The position numbers were made by a program, and so were the translations under genes. From the NCBI GenBank assembly GCA_023259675.1, contig JALRGT010000012.1, positions 1 to 64,000 of the forward strand: a stretch of DNA of 64,000 nt. The letters run 5' to 3'. The DNA is from Flavobacterium sp. GTDB taxonomy: Bacteria; Bacteroidota; Bacteroidia; Flavobacteriales; Flavobacteriaceae. Each line of letters opens with the position of its first letter. The first letter of the stretch is position 1. Under the pieces are notes generated by a model. The model ran no database searches. It had not been told where the DNA came from and saw nothing but the letters and a program-made list of their open reading frames with translations. Positions 19,255 to 30,140 of the stretch are shown here, piece after piece.

Positions 19255-20838
19255 ATGAAATATATACAATTTAAAAAGATTTTTGTGTTGTTTGCTGTAT
19301 TTCTTGCAGCGAGCTGCTCAGGTGATTTTCTTGACAGACCATCACAGTCCGATATAAGTACTGACAATTTTTATAAAACTAAAGAAGAGCTTAGATTAGC
19401 TACGGCAGCTCTTTACGGTGGTAAGGTATGGGCACAATGGAATAATTCAGCTTACATTCCATTAGGTGATATTTTAAGTGGTAATCTTATTTTGGAATAT
19501 CAAGGAACAGATTTAGTACAGTTAAATACTTTTACCCTTTCAGGGTCAAACGGTAGATTAATAACTGGTTGGAATTCGTTGTATATTATTGTAGCTCATT
19601 GTAATACAACTATCAATGCTATAGTGGAAAAAACTCCAGCAACAGTTGCTGAAGCTGATAAAAATGCTGCAATAGCCGAAGCAAAATTTATCCGCGCTAT
19701 AGCATACTATCGTCTAGGAATGTTATGGGGAGAAGTACCTATTATTGAAGATAACTTAGATCTAGTAACATCACCTTTGGTAAATAAAAATAGAAGAGAA
19801 GATGTTTTTAGATTCATTACAGAAGATTTAATTTTTGCAGCCGAACATCTTCCTAAAACTGATCAAAAAGGAAGAGTAACTTCTTGGTCTGCTAAAGGAA
19901 TGTTAAGTAAAGTATATTTAACAATGGCAGGATTAGGTCAATCTGGAGGGACTCGCAAACAGGAATATTTAGATCTTGCTAAAAGTTATGCTAAAGATGT
20001 AATTGAAAACAGTGGTTTAGCATTGCATCCAAGTTATAAAGATCTTTTTAGAACGCAGTTTAATGATAGTCCAGAGTCATTATTTGCATTACAATGGGCT
20101 CCAACAACCGGATGGATGGAAGGTAATCAGTTATTAACTTATTCTCCAAGTGATGCAATTAATCCTCAAAAAAGTAGTGCTTGGGGGTCTCCAGGGGTTA
20201 CTTATGATTTATATTTAGCCTATAGTGAGCAGGATTCAATAAGACGTAAAGTAAGTTTTATGTTAACAGGTGACCATTATGCGGAGTTAAATGCTGCCGG
20301 TGGTGGATATACAGCAGCCGGACAAGGTATGAAAAAACATATCATTGGTAATGAATTAGATAATAATACACCTGGGATGACTGCTTTAGGTTCTATTGAA
20401 CATAATTCATTGTTAAGGTTGGCAGATATTTATTTAATATATGCAGAAGCTATTTTAGGTAATAATACTTCAACTTCTGATGCTGATGCTTTATTATATT
20501 TTAATAAGGTTAGAGAACGTGCTGGTGTAGATCCTGTTACATCATTAACATCAGATATTATTTTAAAGGAAAGAAGGGTTGAATTTGCTTGTGAAGGAGA
20601 ATATTGGTTTGATTTAGTTAGACTTTCTTTCTATAATCCTGTAAAAGCGGTTAATATTCTTTCAAATCAAGAAAGGGTAGAGTTTGATTATGATAAAGAC
20701 ACAAAAGAGGCAACTCCTAAAAATCCTATTGGAGTTATTTCTCCTGCAACTTTAGCAACTTTTACTTTACAGTTACCTACAGCAGATATCATTGTTGATC
20801 CAAAATTAAATGAACCAGCTGTTCCTTACTATGAATAG
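19255..20838 (+). CDS. susD: SusD-family glycan-binding lipoprotein (first pair)
   Basis: Surface lipoprotein that lids the SusC barrel and binds the incoming glycan. The 527-residue protein has a lipobox with Cys21 (FLAASCSGDF). The SusD N-terminal region with TPR-like helices is visible (AEAKFIRAIAYYRLGMLWGEVPI at about 140-165), followed by the RagB/SusD C-terminal region with LRLADIYLIYAEA (about 383-400) and the RRVEFACEGEYWFDLVR motif (about 445-460). It follows SusC by 20 bp and precedes the IPT/TIG lipoprotein by 19 bp, the normal order of a polysaccharide utilization locus. Confidence 0.95.
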   Translation: MKYIQFKKIFVLFAVFLAASCSGDFLDRPSQSDISTDNFYKTKEELRLATAALYGGKVWAQWNNSAYIPLGDILSGNLILEYQGTDLVQLNTFTLSGSNGRLITGWNSLYIIVAHCNTTINAIVEKTPATVAEADKNAAIAEAKFIRAIAYYRLGMLWGEVPIIEDNLDLVTSPLVNKNRREDVFRFITEDLIFAAEHLPKTDQKGRVTSWSAKGMLSKVYLTMAGLGQSGGTRKQEYLDLAKSYAKDVIENSGLALHPSYKDLFRTQFNDSPESLFALQWAPTTGWMEGNQLLTYSPSDAINPQKSSAWGSPGVTYDLYLAYSEQDSIRRKVSFMLTGDHYAELNAAGGGYTAAGQGMKKHIIGNELDNNTPGMTALGSIEHNSLLRLADIYLIYAEAILGNNTSTSDADALLYFNKVRERAGVDPVTSLTSDIILKERRVEFACEGEYWFDLVRLSFYNPVKAVNILSNQERVEFDYDKDTKEATPKNPIGVISPATLATFTLQLPTADIIVDPKLNEPAVPYYE

Positions 20839-20857
20839 TCATAAAAAATATATAAGT

Positions 20858-22090
20858 ATGAAAAAATTATTAAATAATCGTATAAGTCATTTATTGCTTT
20901 TAAGCATGATGTTAATAATGACTATGATGACATCGTGTAATAATGATGATGTCTCAGGTGGAGCTCCTGTAATTACAGAAGTAAGAAACTATGAAGCAGC
21001 CCCTAATGATACTATTGTAAATAAATTAGTTCCTGGTCAGTGGGTAGTGTTAAAAGGATCAAATTTAAAGAATGCTGTTAAGATTGCTTTTAATGGTATA
21101 GCTGTTGATTTCAATGGAGGAATATTTTCAGATAACTATTCTGTTGTACAGGTACCTTCTGTAATAGCATTTCCTTCAATTCCTGAAGATCAGTTGAATA
21201 CTATTGAAGTTGTAACTCCGAATGGTTCAACTATTTTTAATATTGATATAGTTGCAGGTGCTCCTGAACTTACGAGTATTTCTAATGAAAATCCTACTGA
21301 GGGTGAGGTTGTAACAATTTTTGGAACCAATTTGTTTTTGGTAAATGAAGTAGTTTTTTCAGGTACAACAATAACAGATTATGAATTGTCAGATACAGGT
21401 ACAGCAATTAGTTTCGTAATGCCAAATATAGTTACAAGTGGTTCTGTGTCAATAACTACAGCATCGGGAACAGTTTCAACTGCATTTAATGTAAATAGTG
21501 CAACAACTGAAGGTTTTCTGAATTTTGACGGTATAGGTAGTTTTTCTTGGGGTACGGGACTTAGTGATAGTAGTACTGATTTTCCTGGTAATCATGGTAA
21601 TTACGCGGTTCTTAATAATCCGGTTCTAAATGCTGGTGATGGTACTTGGTGGGGTTGGGAGCGAAGTATTAATACAAATGCAGGACAATGGATACCGGAA
21701 ACTGATTTAAATTTAAATCTTGATCAGTTTGCTGTCAAGTTTGAGATTAATGTACCAGGGAATTGGAATGGTACATCTATCCTAATCTTAAAGGATTACA
21801 ATTGGGATTTTGTTGCACGTTATGAACCTTGGAAAATTTCGGCGACTAAAACAGCTAATTATACTACAGACGGGAAATGGATGACAGTAACTATTCCTTT
21901 GAATGAATTCCGTGGTAAAAAAGATAATATAGATGGGACTGGTGATCCAGCTAGCAGTTTAACTGAATTACTGGGTAATTCTGGAAATGGTAGTATGCTC
22001 ATTTATACTACTAATTCAGGAAGTACTCCTACAGCGACAGCTTTCCGTGGTGCTATTGACAATATTAGAATTGTAAAAATCAAAGAATAA
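20858..22090 (+). CDS. IPT/TIG-domain surface glycan-binding lipoprotein (SGBP-B type)
   Basis: Predicted surface glycan-binding protein that catches polysaccharide for SusC/SusD; no catalytic motif is seen. The ATG at 20858 is preferred to the upstream in-frame ATG at 20810, which lies inside SusD and gives no signal peptide. The 410-residue product has a lipobox with Cys27 (TMMTSCNND). Two IPT/TIG beta-sandwich domains lie at about 35-120 and 123-200 (LTSISNENPTEGEVVTIFG). A C-terminal beta-sandwich of about 200 residues (from NFDGIGSFSWGTG) is rich in Trp and Tyr, as expected for a glycan-binding face. Position after SusD matches SGBP-B genes of known xyloglucan loci. Confidence 0.88.
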   Translation: MKKLLNNRISHLLLLSMMLIMTMMTSCNNDDVSGGAPVITEVRNYEAAPNDTIVNKLVPGQWVVLKGSNLKNAVKIAFNGIAVDFNGGIFSDNYSVVQVPSVIAFPSIPEDQLNTIEVVTPNGSTIFNIDIVAGAPELTSISNENPTEGEVVTIFGTNLFLVNEVVFSGTTITDYELSDTGTAISFVMPNIVTSGSVSITTASGTVSTAFNVNSATTEGFLNFDGIGSFSWGTGLSDSSTDFPGNHGNYAVLNNPVLNAGDGTWWGWERSINTNAGQWIPETDLNLNLDQFAVKFEINVPGNWNGTSILILKDYNWDFVARYEPWKISATKTANYTTDGKWMTVTIPLNEFRGKKDNIDGTGDPASSLTELLGNSGNGSMLIYTTNSGSTPTATAFRGAIDNIRIVKIKE

Positions 22091-22115
22091 ATCTTTTTAT
22101 TAATATCAATTATTT

Positions 22116-22170
22116 GTTATAAAGAACTACAGTTTTTTGAAGATAAAGTAATCCTGTAGTTCTTTATAAC
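22116..22170 (+). terminator. Perfect 17-bp inverted repeat after the SGBP gene
   Basis: GTTATAAAGAACTACAG at 22116-22132 pairs perfectly with CTGTAGTTCTTTATAAC at 22154-22170, with a 21-nt loop. It is followed by A, not T, so it may be a partial attenuator or an RNA-stability element between the binding-protein genes and the enzymes. Confidence 0.6.
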
Positions 22171-22196
22171 AAAAAAAATCATAAAAAATTAACAAC

Positions 22197-23654
22197 ATGA
22201 AATTTAAACATTTTTATAAAATTGTTTTTTTCCTTATTGCAACAAGCTTTTTAGTTTCTTGTTCCAATAAAGGTGATGATGAGGTTCCGGAATTAACGGT
22301 CTCAATAAAAAATATTTCTTTTGAACCCGAAGGTGGTACATCCGATGAAGTTACCATTAACGTCAACAGTGCTTGGACTATCAGTAATTCAGCATCTTCC
22401 TGGTTGCAATTGAGTAAATCCAGTGGAGCTGATGGAACTACAACGTTTACATTTACTGCGTCAGAAAACGTAACTAATTATTCCCGTACTGTTACTTTAA
22501 CTGTTGAAGCAGATAATGGACAGGCAAGACGTATAACAATTACGCAAGATGGTAATTTATATCCTAGTTATAATTTATTTCCAAAACCAGCAGATGCAAC
22601 AGGGATGAGTACAGCCGTGGAATTGGCTGCTAAATTTAAAATGGGATGGAACATTGGGAATACATTCGAAGCTCCTGGTGGTGAAACCGGTTGGGGTAGT
22701 CCAGTAATCACAGAGGGGTATGTAAAAGCTATAAAACAATTAGGCTTCTCTGCTATTCGCATACCTTGCGCCTGGAATCTCCATCTTGACAACGAAGCTA
22801 CCGCACATATTGATCAAAATTGGATCAAAAGGGTAAAAGAGGTAGTTGGTTATTGTGTGAATAACGACATATATGTTATGCTTAATATTCACTGGGATGG
22901 TGGATGGCTGGAAAATAACATCACGAAAGCAAAGCAGGAAGCTGTGAATGCTAAACAGAGAGCATTATGGCAACAAATTGCAACTGAGATGCGTGATTTT
23001 GACGAGCACCTGATGTTTGCCAGCGCTAACGAACCGAATGCTGATGATGCCGAAGAGGTAGCAGTTTTAGCATCATACCACCAAACCTTTGTTAAAGCTG
23101 TTCGCTCTACAGGTGGAAAAAACAGCCACCGTGTACTTATTGTTCAAGGTCCAAATACAAATCCAAAATTGACATTTGACTTGATGAACACGCTTCCTAC
23201 AGATCCAACGCCGAATCGCCTTATGGTTGAAGTGCATAACTATACACCATCACAGTTTTGCTTTGGGAGCAAAGACGAGAGCTGGGGTAAAATGATTTAC
23301 TACTGGGGTAATGGTCATCATTCAACCATTGAACCTGACCGTAACGCTACATACGGAGAAGAGGACGAGATAATTGCTGATTACAACATGATGAAAACTA
23401 AATATATTGATAAAGGGATACCGGTTATCTTGGGCGAATATGGGGCATATCGCAGGAACAATTCTGCAAATGTTCCCAAAGATTTGGAAACACACGAAGC
23501 TTCGGTGGACTATTGGATAAGTTTTACAACTAAAGAAGCATTAGATCGTGGTATTAAACCTTTTTGGTGGGATATAGGGGCTGCAGTAGACAGACAAAAT
23601 TTTAACGTAAAAGATCAACGTACAATAGACGCAATCATGAAAGGGTTAGAATAA
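22197..23654 (+). CDS. BACON-GH5 (subfamily 4 type) endo-xyloglucanase, lipoprotein
   Basis: Predicted surface endo-beta-1,4-glucanase that opens xyloglucan. The 485-residue protein has a lipobox at Cys22 (FLVSCSNKG), a BACON domain (about 33-120, with NSASSWLQLSK and RRITITQ), and a GH5 barrel (about 135-485). Acid/base is Glu279 in SANEPN and the nucleophile is Glu414 in LGEYGAYRR. BACON plus GH5_4 is the layout of the key surface enzyme of the Bacteroides ovatus xyloglucan locus. From about 22285 to the end its G+C is higher than in neighbouring genes. A second, shorter GH5 at 56438 is closely similar in the catalytic part but lacks BACON. Confidence 0.9.
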   Translation: MKFKHFYKIVFFLIATSFLVSCSNKGDDEVPELTVSIKNISFEPEGGTSDEVTINVNSAWTISNSASSWLQLSKSSGADGTTTFTFTASENVTNYSRTVTLTVEADNGQARRITITQDGNLYPSYNLFPKPADATGMSTAVELAAKFKMGWNIGNTFEAPGGETGWGSPVITEGYVKAIKQLGFSAIRIPCAWNLHLDNEATAHIDQNWIKRVKEVVGYCVNNDIYVMLNIHWDGGWLENNITKAKQEAVNAKQRALWQQIATEMRDFDEHLMFASANEPNADDAEEVAVLASYHQTFVKAVRSTGGKNSHRVLIVQGPNTNPKLTFDLMNTLPTDPTPNRLMVEVHNYTPSQFCFGSKDESWGKMIYYWGNGHHSTIEPDRNATYGEEDEIIADYNMMKTKYIDKGIPVILGEYGAYRRNNSANVPKDLETHEASVDYWISFTTKEALDRGIKPFWWDIGAAVDRQNFNVKDQRTIDAIMKGLE

Positions 23655-23687
23655 TTGTTTAGTTAACCTATTTAATATAATAAATAT

Positions 23688-23723
23688 TCTCTGAGGTGTT
23701 GATTTTTAGCAATTCCTCAGAGA
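23688..23723 (+). terminator. Hairpin after BACON-GH5
   Basis: TCTCTGAGG at 23688-23696 pairs with CCTCAGAGA at 23715-23723. No T tract follows; an internal operon hairpin is more likely than a full stop. Confidence 0.45.
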
Positions 23724-23855
23724 TTTAAAAAAAAATAAAAAGACAGTTAAAAAACTTATTTGAATTTTAAAATTACTCTTTTTTAGCAAATGCTATTTTA
23801 TTTTCTTTTTTGAAGTCCTATAAAATCTAAAATATACATAAAAAATAATTATTGC

Positions 23856-25499
23856 ATGAAAATCTTATCAACAACAGCATTCCTGTTATTGTTTAACTAC
23901 ACTTTATTATCACAAGAGAGTAAAATTATTGATGTAAATACAGACAAAGAACCTATTGCTTCAGGTAAATTTGAACCAACCTGGCAATCATTAAGTCAAT
24001 ATAAAGTTCCTGATTGGTTTCGTAATGCGAAATTTGGAATATGGGCTCATTGGGGACCACAATGTCAGCCTGAACAAGGTGACTGGTATGGCAGATTTAT
24101 GTATAATGAAGGTAGTGAGCAATATAAATGGCATATAGAGCATTACGGACATCCATCACAAGTAGGTTTTAAGGAAGTAATCAATGATTGGAAAGCTGAG
24201 AATTGGAATCCTGAAAAGTTAGTAAAATTATATAAACGTGTTGGGGCACAATATTTTTTTGCTATGGCCAATCATCATGATAATTTGGATTTATGGAATA
24301 GCAAATATCAAGAATGGAATTCAAAAAGAGTAGGACCTAAAAAGGATATTATAGAAGGATGGGCAAAGGCTTCAAAAAAATATCACTTACCATTTGGTTT
24401 AAGTGTTCATGCTGCTCATGCATGGACTTGGTTTGAAACATCCCAACTCTCTGATAAGGAAGGACCATTAGCGGGAGTTCCATATGATGGAAAGTTGACA
24501 AAGGCTGACGGTAAAGGTAAATGGTGGGAAGGACTTGATCCACAAGAGTTGTATGCTCAAAATCATCCTCTTAGTCGTGGAACGAGCGAAAATATCACGT
24601 CATTGTGGGGACAATGGAATTGGGATAATGGAGCAAGTATTCCGGATCAGAAATATTGCGATAATTTTTATAATCGTACAATGGATTTAATAAATATATA
24701 TAATCCTGATTTGCTTTATTTTGATGATACCACTCTTCCTCTTTATCCTGTTAGTAATGTAGGTTTAAAAATTGCTGCTCACTATTATAATACCAATATG
24801 TCCAAACACAAAGGGAAACTAGAAGCTGTGATGTTTGGAAAAGTATTAACTGAAGAACAAAAGGAATGTTTAGTTTGGGATGTTGAACGTGGGGCACCTG
24901 ATAAACCACAAGAAAAAGCCTGGCAAACTTGTACCTGTATTGGAGACTGGCATTATAGTAGAAGTGTTTACGAACAGAATAGATATAAATCAGCGGCAAC
25001 AGTTATCCGAACTTTGATTGATATAGTGAGTAAAAACGGTAATTTATTACTAAATATTCCTGTTCGTGGAGACGGTACAATAGATGATAAAGAAGTTGCA
25101 ATTCTTGAAAATATCGGTTCATGGATGGATGTTAACAAAGAAAGTATTTTTGATACTCGTCCTTGGACTGTTTATGGTGAAGGGCCTTCAGTAGATTCGA
25201 TTAATCCATTGAATTCTGCCGGATTTAACGAAGGGAAAGTTGGCTTTACTGAAAAAGATATTCGATTTAATCAAAAGAAGAATGTCATTTATGCTACGGT
25301 AATGGGCGTTCCAACCGAAGATGTAAATATTAAAGCTTTTGGGAAAAATAAAAATCATGCCAGAATCAAAAAAATTGAAATTCTTGGAAGTAAAGAAAAA
25401 ATTGCTTGGACACAAGAATATGAATTGTTGAAAATTTCAAAACTTAAACATTACCCTAATGAAATAGCAACTGTGTTCAAAATTACGTTAGATAAATAA
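23856..25499 (+). CDS. GH29 alpha-L-fucosidase
   Basis: Predicted to remove terminal alpha-L-fucose from fucosylated xyloglucan side chains. The 547-residue protein has a signal peptide (about 1-19, ending TLLSQES). The GH29 barrel spans about 40-400 with typical segments KFGIWAHWGPQC, AMANHHDNLDLW and NPDLLYFDD; the nucleophile is Asp290 of that last motif. A C-terminal beta-sandwich with LLLNIPVRGDG between barrel and tail follows. The acid/base cannot be assigned by eye. Presence of a fucosidase suggests the substrate is fucogalacto-xyloglucan of dicot walls rather than solanaceous types. Confidence 0.9.
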   Translation: MKILSTTAFLLLFNYTLLSQESKIIDVNTDKEPIASGKFEPTWQSLSQYKVPDWFRNAKFGIWAHWGPQCQPEQGDWYGRFMYNEGSEQYKWHIEHYGHPSQVGFKEVINDWKAENWNPEKLVKLYKRVGAQYFFAMANHHDNLDLWNSKYQEWNSKRVGPKKDIIEGWAKASKKYHLPFGLSVHAAHAWTWFETSQLSDKEGPLAGVPYDGKLTKADGKGKWWEGLDPQELYAQNHPLSRGTSENITSLWGQWNWDNGASIPDQKYCDNFYNRTMDLINIYNPDLLYFDDTTLPLYPVSNVGLKIAAHYYNTNMSKHKGKLEAVMFGKVLTEEQKECLVWDVERGAPDKPQEKAWQTCTCIGDWHYSRSVYEQNRYKSAATVIRTLIDIVSKNGNLLLNIPVRGDGTIDDKEVAILENIGSWMDVNKESIFDTRPWTVYGEGPSVDSINPLNSAGFNEGKVGFTEKDIRFNQKKNVIYATVMGVPTEDVNIKAFGKNKNHARIKKIEILGSKEKIAWTQEYELLKISKLKHYPNEIATVFKITLDK

Positions 25500-25613
25500 T
25501 AATTTAATTATTGAGAAATTTTTTTTGAAAATTAAATTGTGATTTTTATAAAACAGCAGATGCCGATCAGAAATGGCAGTTGATGGATCGAATTTATAAA
25601 ATGGATTAAGTAA

Positions 25614-28847
<3,234 letters not shown>

Positions 28848-28891
28848 TTTCTCAAAAATAAAGCATATTTATAATTCCAAGAGGAAAACCA

Positions 28892-28919
28892 GATTTCAAA
28901 TAAAAGATTTCAAATAAAA
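28892..28919 (+). repeat. Two tandem 14-bp units before the BACON esterase
   Basis: GATTTCAAATAAAA occurs twice in direct succession (28892-28905, 28906-28919), ending 5 bp before the next ATG. It is an exact duplication in the translation-initiation region. Confidence 0.85.
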
Positions 28920-28924
28920 TAAAA

Positions 28925-30058
28925 ATGAATACCAAACTCTTTAATAAAACAATTTTAACGGCTATTTTGTGGGTCATCACTCTTATATCATGCGCAAGTT
29001 CTAATGATATGGAATCTTCATTGAATGTTCTTCCATCATTGGTTTCGTTACCTGCAGAAAAATCAACATCAGAAATAAGTTTAAATAGTAATGACCGATG
29101 GAGTATTGTCAATTCAGCTTCATCCTGGTTACAATTAAGCAAAACCAGTGGCAGTAGTGGTAGTGCTAAAATTCAGTTAACAGCAGAGCTTAATGACACA
29201 GGTTCAACACGTTCTGCGATATTGGATGTTTTTACAAAAAATGGTCAATTGCGACGAATTTCAGTCTCACAGCTTTCTAAGGTTGAGCCAGTTGCACAAG
29301 ATCCAAATTTTTACATTTTTCTTTGTTTCGGACAATCAAATATGGAAGGTCAGGGAGCAATTGAAACGCAAGATAAGACTGTTGACAGTCGTTTTAAGGT
29401 TCTTCAATCAGTTCAATGTACTGGTCGGAATATAGGAACATGGTATACAGCCATTCCTCCATCGTGTCAGTGTAATACAGGTCTGTCACCGGTCGATTAT
29501 TTTGGACGAACAATGGTTGAAAATCTGCCAGATAACATCACTGTGGGTATTATCAATGTAGCTGTTGGAGGATCAGATATTAGGTTATTTGACAAAGATC
29601 TTTATCAGAATTATGTTTCTATGTATAATGAAGAGTGGTATTTGTCAAAAATTAGAGCCTATGATGGTAATCCGCGTAAAAGATTGATTGATATGGCTAA
29701 ACAGGCACAAAAAGTTGGAGTTATTAAAGGTGTTCTTTTGCATCAAGGGGAAGCAAACACAGGTGATCCAAACTGGCCATCGTATGTGAAAAAAGTCTAT
29801 AATGAAATGTTGGCAGATTTATCTTTAGATGCTAACTCGGTGCCAATTCTGGCAGGAGAAGTAGTATCTGCTTCCGGTAATTGTTGTGGTACTTGGATGA
29901 ATCCTATTATTAATACTTTACCTGTAACCATCCCAACTGCACACGTAATTTCTTCTGCAGGATGCACCTCACAAGATCCCGCCCATTTTGATTCGGCAGG
30001 GTACAGAATGTTAGGAAAGCGATATGGTGATAAAATGCTTGAGTTATTGGGAAATTAA
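28925..30058 (+). CDS. BACON-SGNH acetylesterase (CE6-like), lipoprotein
   Basis: Predicted to remove O-acetyl groups from the glycan at the cell surface. The 377-residue protein has a lipobox with Cys23 (TLISCASSND), a BACON domain (about 35-120, sharing NSASSWLQLSK with the GH5 at 22197), and a SASA/CE6-type SGNH hydrolase domain (about 128-377). Catalytic Ser138 lies in FGQSNMEG; Asp351 and His354 lie in DPAHFDSAGY; HQGEAN is the block-III region. The combination of BACON with an esterase is less usual than with GH5 and suggests both enzymes are displayed in the same way. Confidence 0.85.
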   Translation: MNTKLFNKTILTAILWVITLISCASSNDMESSLNVLPSLVSLPAEKSTSEISLNSNDRWSIVNSASSWLQLSKTSGSSGSAKIQLTAELNDTGSTRSAILDVFTKNGQLRRISVSQLSKVEPVAQDPNFYIFLCFGQSNMEGQGAIETQDKTVDSRFKVLQSVQCTGRNIGTWYTAIPPSCQCNTGLSPVDYFGRTMVENLPDNITVGIINVAVGGSDIRLFDKDLYQNYVSMYNEEWYLSKIRAYDGNPRKRLIDMAKQAQKVGVIKGVLLHQGEANTGDPNWPSYVKKVYNEMLADLSLDANSVPILAGEVVSASGNCCGTWMNPIINTLPVTIPTAHVISSAGCTSQDPAHFDSAGYRMLGKRYGDKMLELLGN

Positions 30059-30140
30059 GTAGAGAATCAGAGAAAGGTTAGTAATATATAATTGATTAAT
30101 GCTCTCTACTGTAGTTGTCAAATTAAATTAAAAAAGAAAA

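Noticed and set aside
20810..20857. ATG at 20810 for the IPT/TIG lipoprotein
   Set aside because: It lies inside SusD and buries the lipoprotein signal; the ATG at 20858 gives a standard one.
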